From assembly GCA_949358305.1 (NCBI GenBank), contig OX442314.1, forward strand, positions 47,810,581-47,874,580: a stretch of 64,000 bases of DNA, given 5' to 3'. The notes beneath the pieces are model-generated. The model was given only the letters and a program-made list of their open reading frames with translations, made no database searches and was not told where the DNA came from. This document shows, one piece after another, positions 62,434-64,000 of this stretch. This stretch comes from Strigamia acuminata (lineage: Eukaryota; Arthropoda; Chilopoda; Geophilomorpha; Linotaeniidae). Within the stretch, counting starts at the first letter, position 1. Every line of letters starts with the position of its first letter. The position numbers were made by a program, and so were the translations under genes.

Positions 62434-63391
62434 TTTATGGGAATCTATGTAGACGACGACATAACACTTTCCTCATCCGACAAATTCGAAGAAGGGATAA
62501 TTGAGAAGATAAAAGTGGAAATCGAGCTCGTCCTAATTGGACCATTGGAGTATATTCTGGGAATCCAAGTCGAATGGGAAAATTGAAAAATAATGATTCA
62601 CCAGCAAAAATACATTGAGGATACGCTGAAACAATTTGGACTACAAGATTGCAATGCTGTAAAGTACCCAATGGATCCCAACCAGAAATTCGACAATTGC
62701 GAGGACAGTAAGGAAGTAGATCCAACCCACTACCAGGAAATGATTGGAAAACTGATGTACATTGCCACATGTACACGCCCTGATCTCAGCTACGAATTGA
62801 GCTATTTGTCGCAATTTAACTGCAAGCCGCGCAAAGTTCATTTGGGAGCCCTGAAACGAATGATGAGATACCTGCAGGGAACCAAGGACTACCGATTAAT
62901 TTATCAGAAGGAAGAAAGGAACTTGCATGGATTTAGCAATGCTAGCTGGGACAGAACGGCCAATGCAAGATCTTTCTCAGGATTTATAATTCGCGACGGC
63001 ACCGCCATAATTCATTGGCGCTGCAAAAAGCAATCAAGCGTGGCGCGTTCAAGCACAGAGAGCGAACTCATGGCAGTGGAAGAAGGGATACAGGACTTGA
63101 CTTGGAGTCGACAGATCAGACTTGAACGACGATGGAAAAGAGCATCAATTACCCAATGTGAAGCTATTTTGTGATAGTTTAAATGTGGTTCAGTCGCTAC
63201 AATCGGGAGCGCAAAAATTGCGAAGCAAATTATTTAATCGGAAATATGATTTTGTGAAGTTAACAATCAATAAAGAAAATGTGGAGGTGATTCATATCCC
63301 TGGCAAGACGATGCTAGCGGATTTCCTCACGAAACCACTGGCTGGGCCAACACTTAAAAATTTTTTGAAAGAACTGAATATAGTGGACTAA
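62434..63391 (+). pseudogene. Ty1/copia RT-RNase H fragment, broken
   Basis: Starts inside RT at the catalytic box (GIYVDDDITLSSSDKF) directly after the minisatellite, continues through LIGPLEYILGIQVEWEN to an in-frame TGA (62584-62586), then MIHQQKYIEDTLKQFGLQD, IGKLMYIATCTRPDLSYELS and the RNase H signature FSNASWDRTANARS and STESELMAVEEGI. A frame change near 63115-63125 leads into the tail (LFCDSLNVVQSLQSG, VIHIPGKTMLADFLTKPLAG) ending at TAA 63389-63391. It is a different copia lineage from the intact element at 24895. The 5' two thirds (gag to RT fingers) are absent. Confidence 0.85.
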
Positions 63392-63442
63392 GTTTTTTTT
63401 TGTGCTTATGATGTTACATTCAAACTTGGCCCGATTTTTCTT

Positions 63443-64000
63443 TTGGTGTCAACTTACCGAAACACAAAACTTTTTTCAGTTGGAAAAAGATATTCTCCAC
63501 CCATGTTGGGACCACTTATGATTTTAACAGGAAAAGATGAAAATACATACAAGTACTTTCTATCAGCATTGATAAGGAAAAATAGTTCTTTGAAAAAATT
63601 AGTGGCTTATGGAACAGATGGTGAAGTTGTACTCATTAATGCACTGCAGGAAAATTTTACAAAAGTGCGGGGTTCATGTGCAGCATCCATCAGCGAAGAA
63701 ACCTCAGTGATTACATGCGTAGAAATAAGGATTCCCATAGATGAGGCTGAAGCAATTTTGAAAGTTTGTCTAAACAGAAGAATTCTACGACTGCTTGCAT
63801 ATTTTAGAAGTTTGTTGGAAAGCGAGTTCAACAATGAGTGGTGGGTTGGAAGAATTCTTAGCTTATTTTAATAAAAAAAAAGTACCAGAATTACTACACA
63901 AAACCTCAGTAAAGGCTGTGTTAGAGGCTGATGTGGAAGACAAACCTTTCACTAATAACATGCCTGAATCCATGAATCATGTCATCAAGGTTTACCAAGA
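63443..64000 (+). pseudogene. MULE-like transposase domain fragment, continues beyond the window
   Basis: Reads MLGPLMILTGKDENTYKYFL, KKLVAYGTDGEVVLINALQE and then, in another frame after a shift near 63820-63850, KKKVPELLHKTSVKAVLEAD and KPFTNNMPESMNHVIKVY up to the edge. The order of TDGE box and TNN.ESMN box matches transposase-derived genes common in invertebrate genomes. At least one frameshift is present in the visible part; the rest lies beyond 64000. Confidence 0.6.

Noticed and set aside
61503-62586. Long ORFs of 304-359 codons with 7-residue periods on both strands
   Set aside because: They are translations of a 21-bp tandem array; both strands are open only because the unit lacks stops. 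Not evidence of genes.

Overview
The window reads as animal nuclear DNA, probably an invertebrate and possibly an arthropod or other ecdysozoan. It is AT-rich and dominated by transposable elements. Animal host genes show short GT-AG introns (51 and 71 bp): a PUF60/Half-pint-like copy, a perforin-2 (MPEG1)-like MACPF gene and a bromodomain gene fragment. There are no bacterial-style operons, rRNAs or tRNA genes. The species cannot be named from the sequence.

Left part (1-34770) is a nest of LTR retrotransposons. A degraded BEL/Pao element (about 3407-8032, plus strand) is cut off inside its integrase by a 1153-bp long terminal repeat. That LTR pairs with a second copy at 33618-34770. The two bound a large minus-strand Ty3/gypsy element, about 14 kb once later insertions are subtracted. 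It carries gag, an intact 1374-codon pol, and two further ORFs between pol and the 3' LTR: a basic/Ser-rich one and a Cys-rich one with zinc-ribbon-like cysteine pairs. The gag-pol junction carries a textbook -1 frameshift signal: A AAA AAC, a short spacer and a 7-8 bp GC-rich stem. Two younger elements sit inside it. One is a plus-strand Ty3/gypsy (18158-23647) with LTRs that appear identical, a 4-bp target duplication and one intact 1582-codon gag-pol ORF. The other is a minus-strand Ty1/copia (24895-32149) with 531-bp LTRs differing at one noticed position, a 5-bp target duplication, an initiator-tRNA-Met primer site and an intact 1687-codon ORF. LTR divergence seen by eye gives the order outer gypsy, then copia, then inner gypsy.

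Middle (34771-42500): dispersed repeats, then a 2.33-kb non-autonomous relative of the inner gypsy element (35728-38057). It keeps both LTRs and a 540-codon ORF but no protease, reverse transcriptase or integrase. A dead hAT transposase follows, then a PUF60-like copy in which the N-terminal/RRM1 part is joined out of frame to the extreme C-terminus. A run of consecutive hairpins lies at 42238-42485.

Right part (42500-64000): fragments of several DNA-transposon types (FLYWCH/MULE-like, pogo-like, hAT), a hAT-type MITE with 13-bp terminal inverted repeats and an 8-bp target duplication, at least six families of dispersed repeats, two large minisatellites (20-bp unit at 46270-46865; 21-bp unit at 61508-62432), the MACPF gene at 59664-60896, a broken copia RT/RNase H fragment and a MULE-like transposase fragment running off the right edge. 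Homology calls were made by reading motifs; no database search was run.
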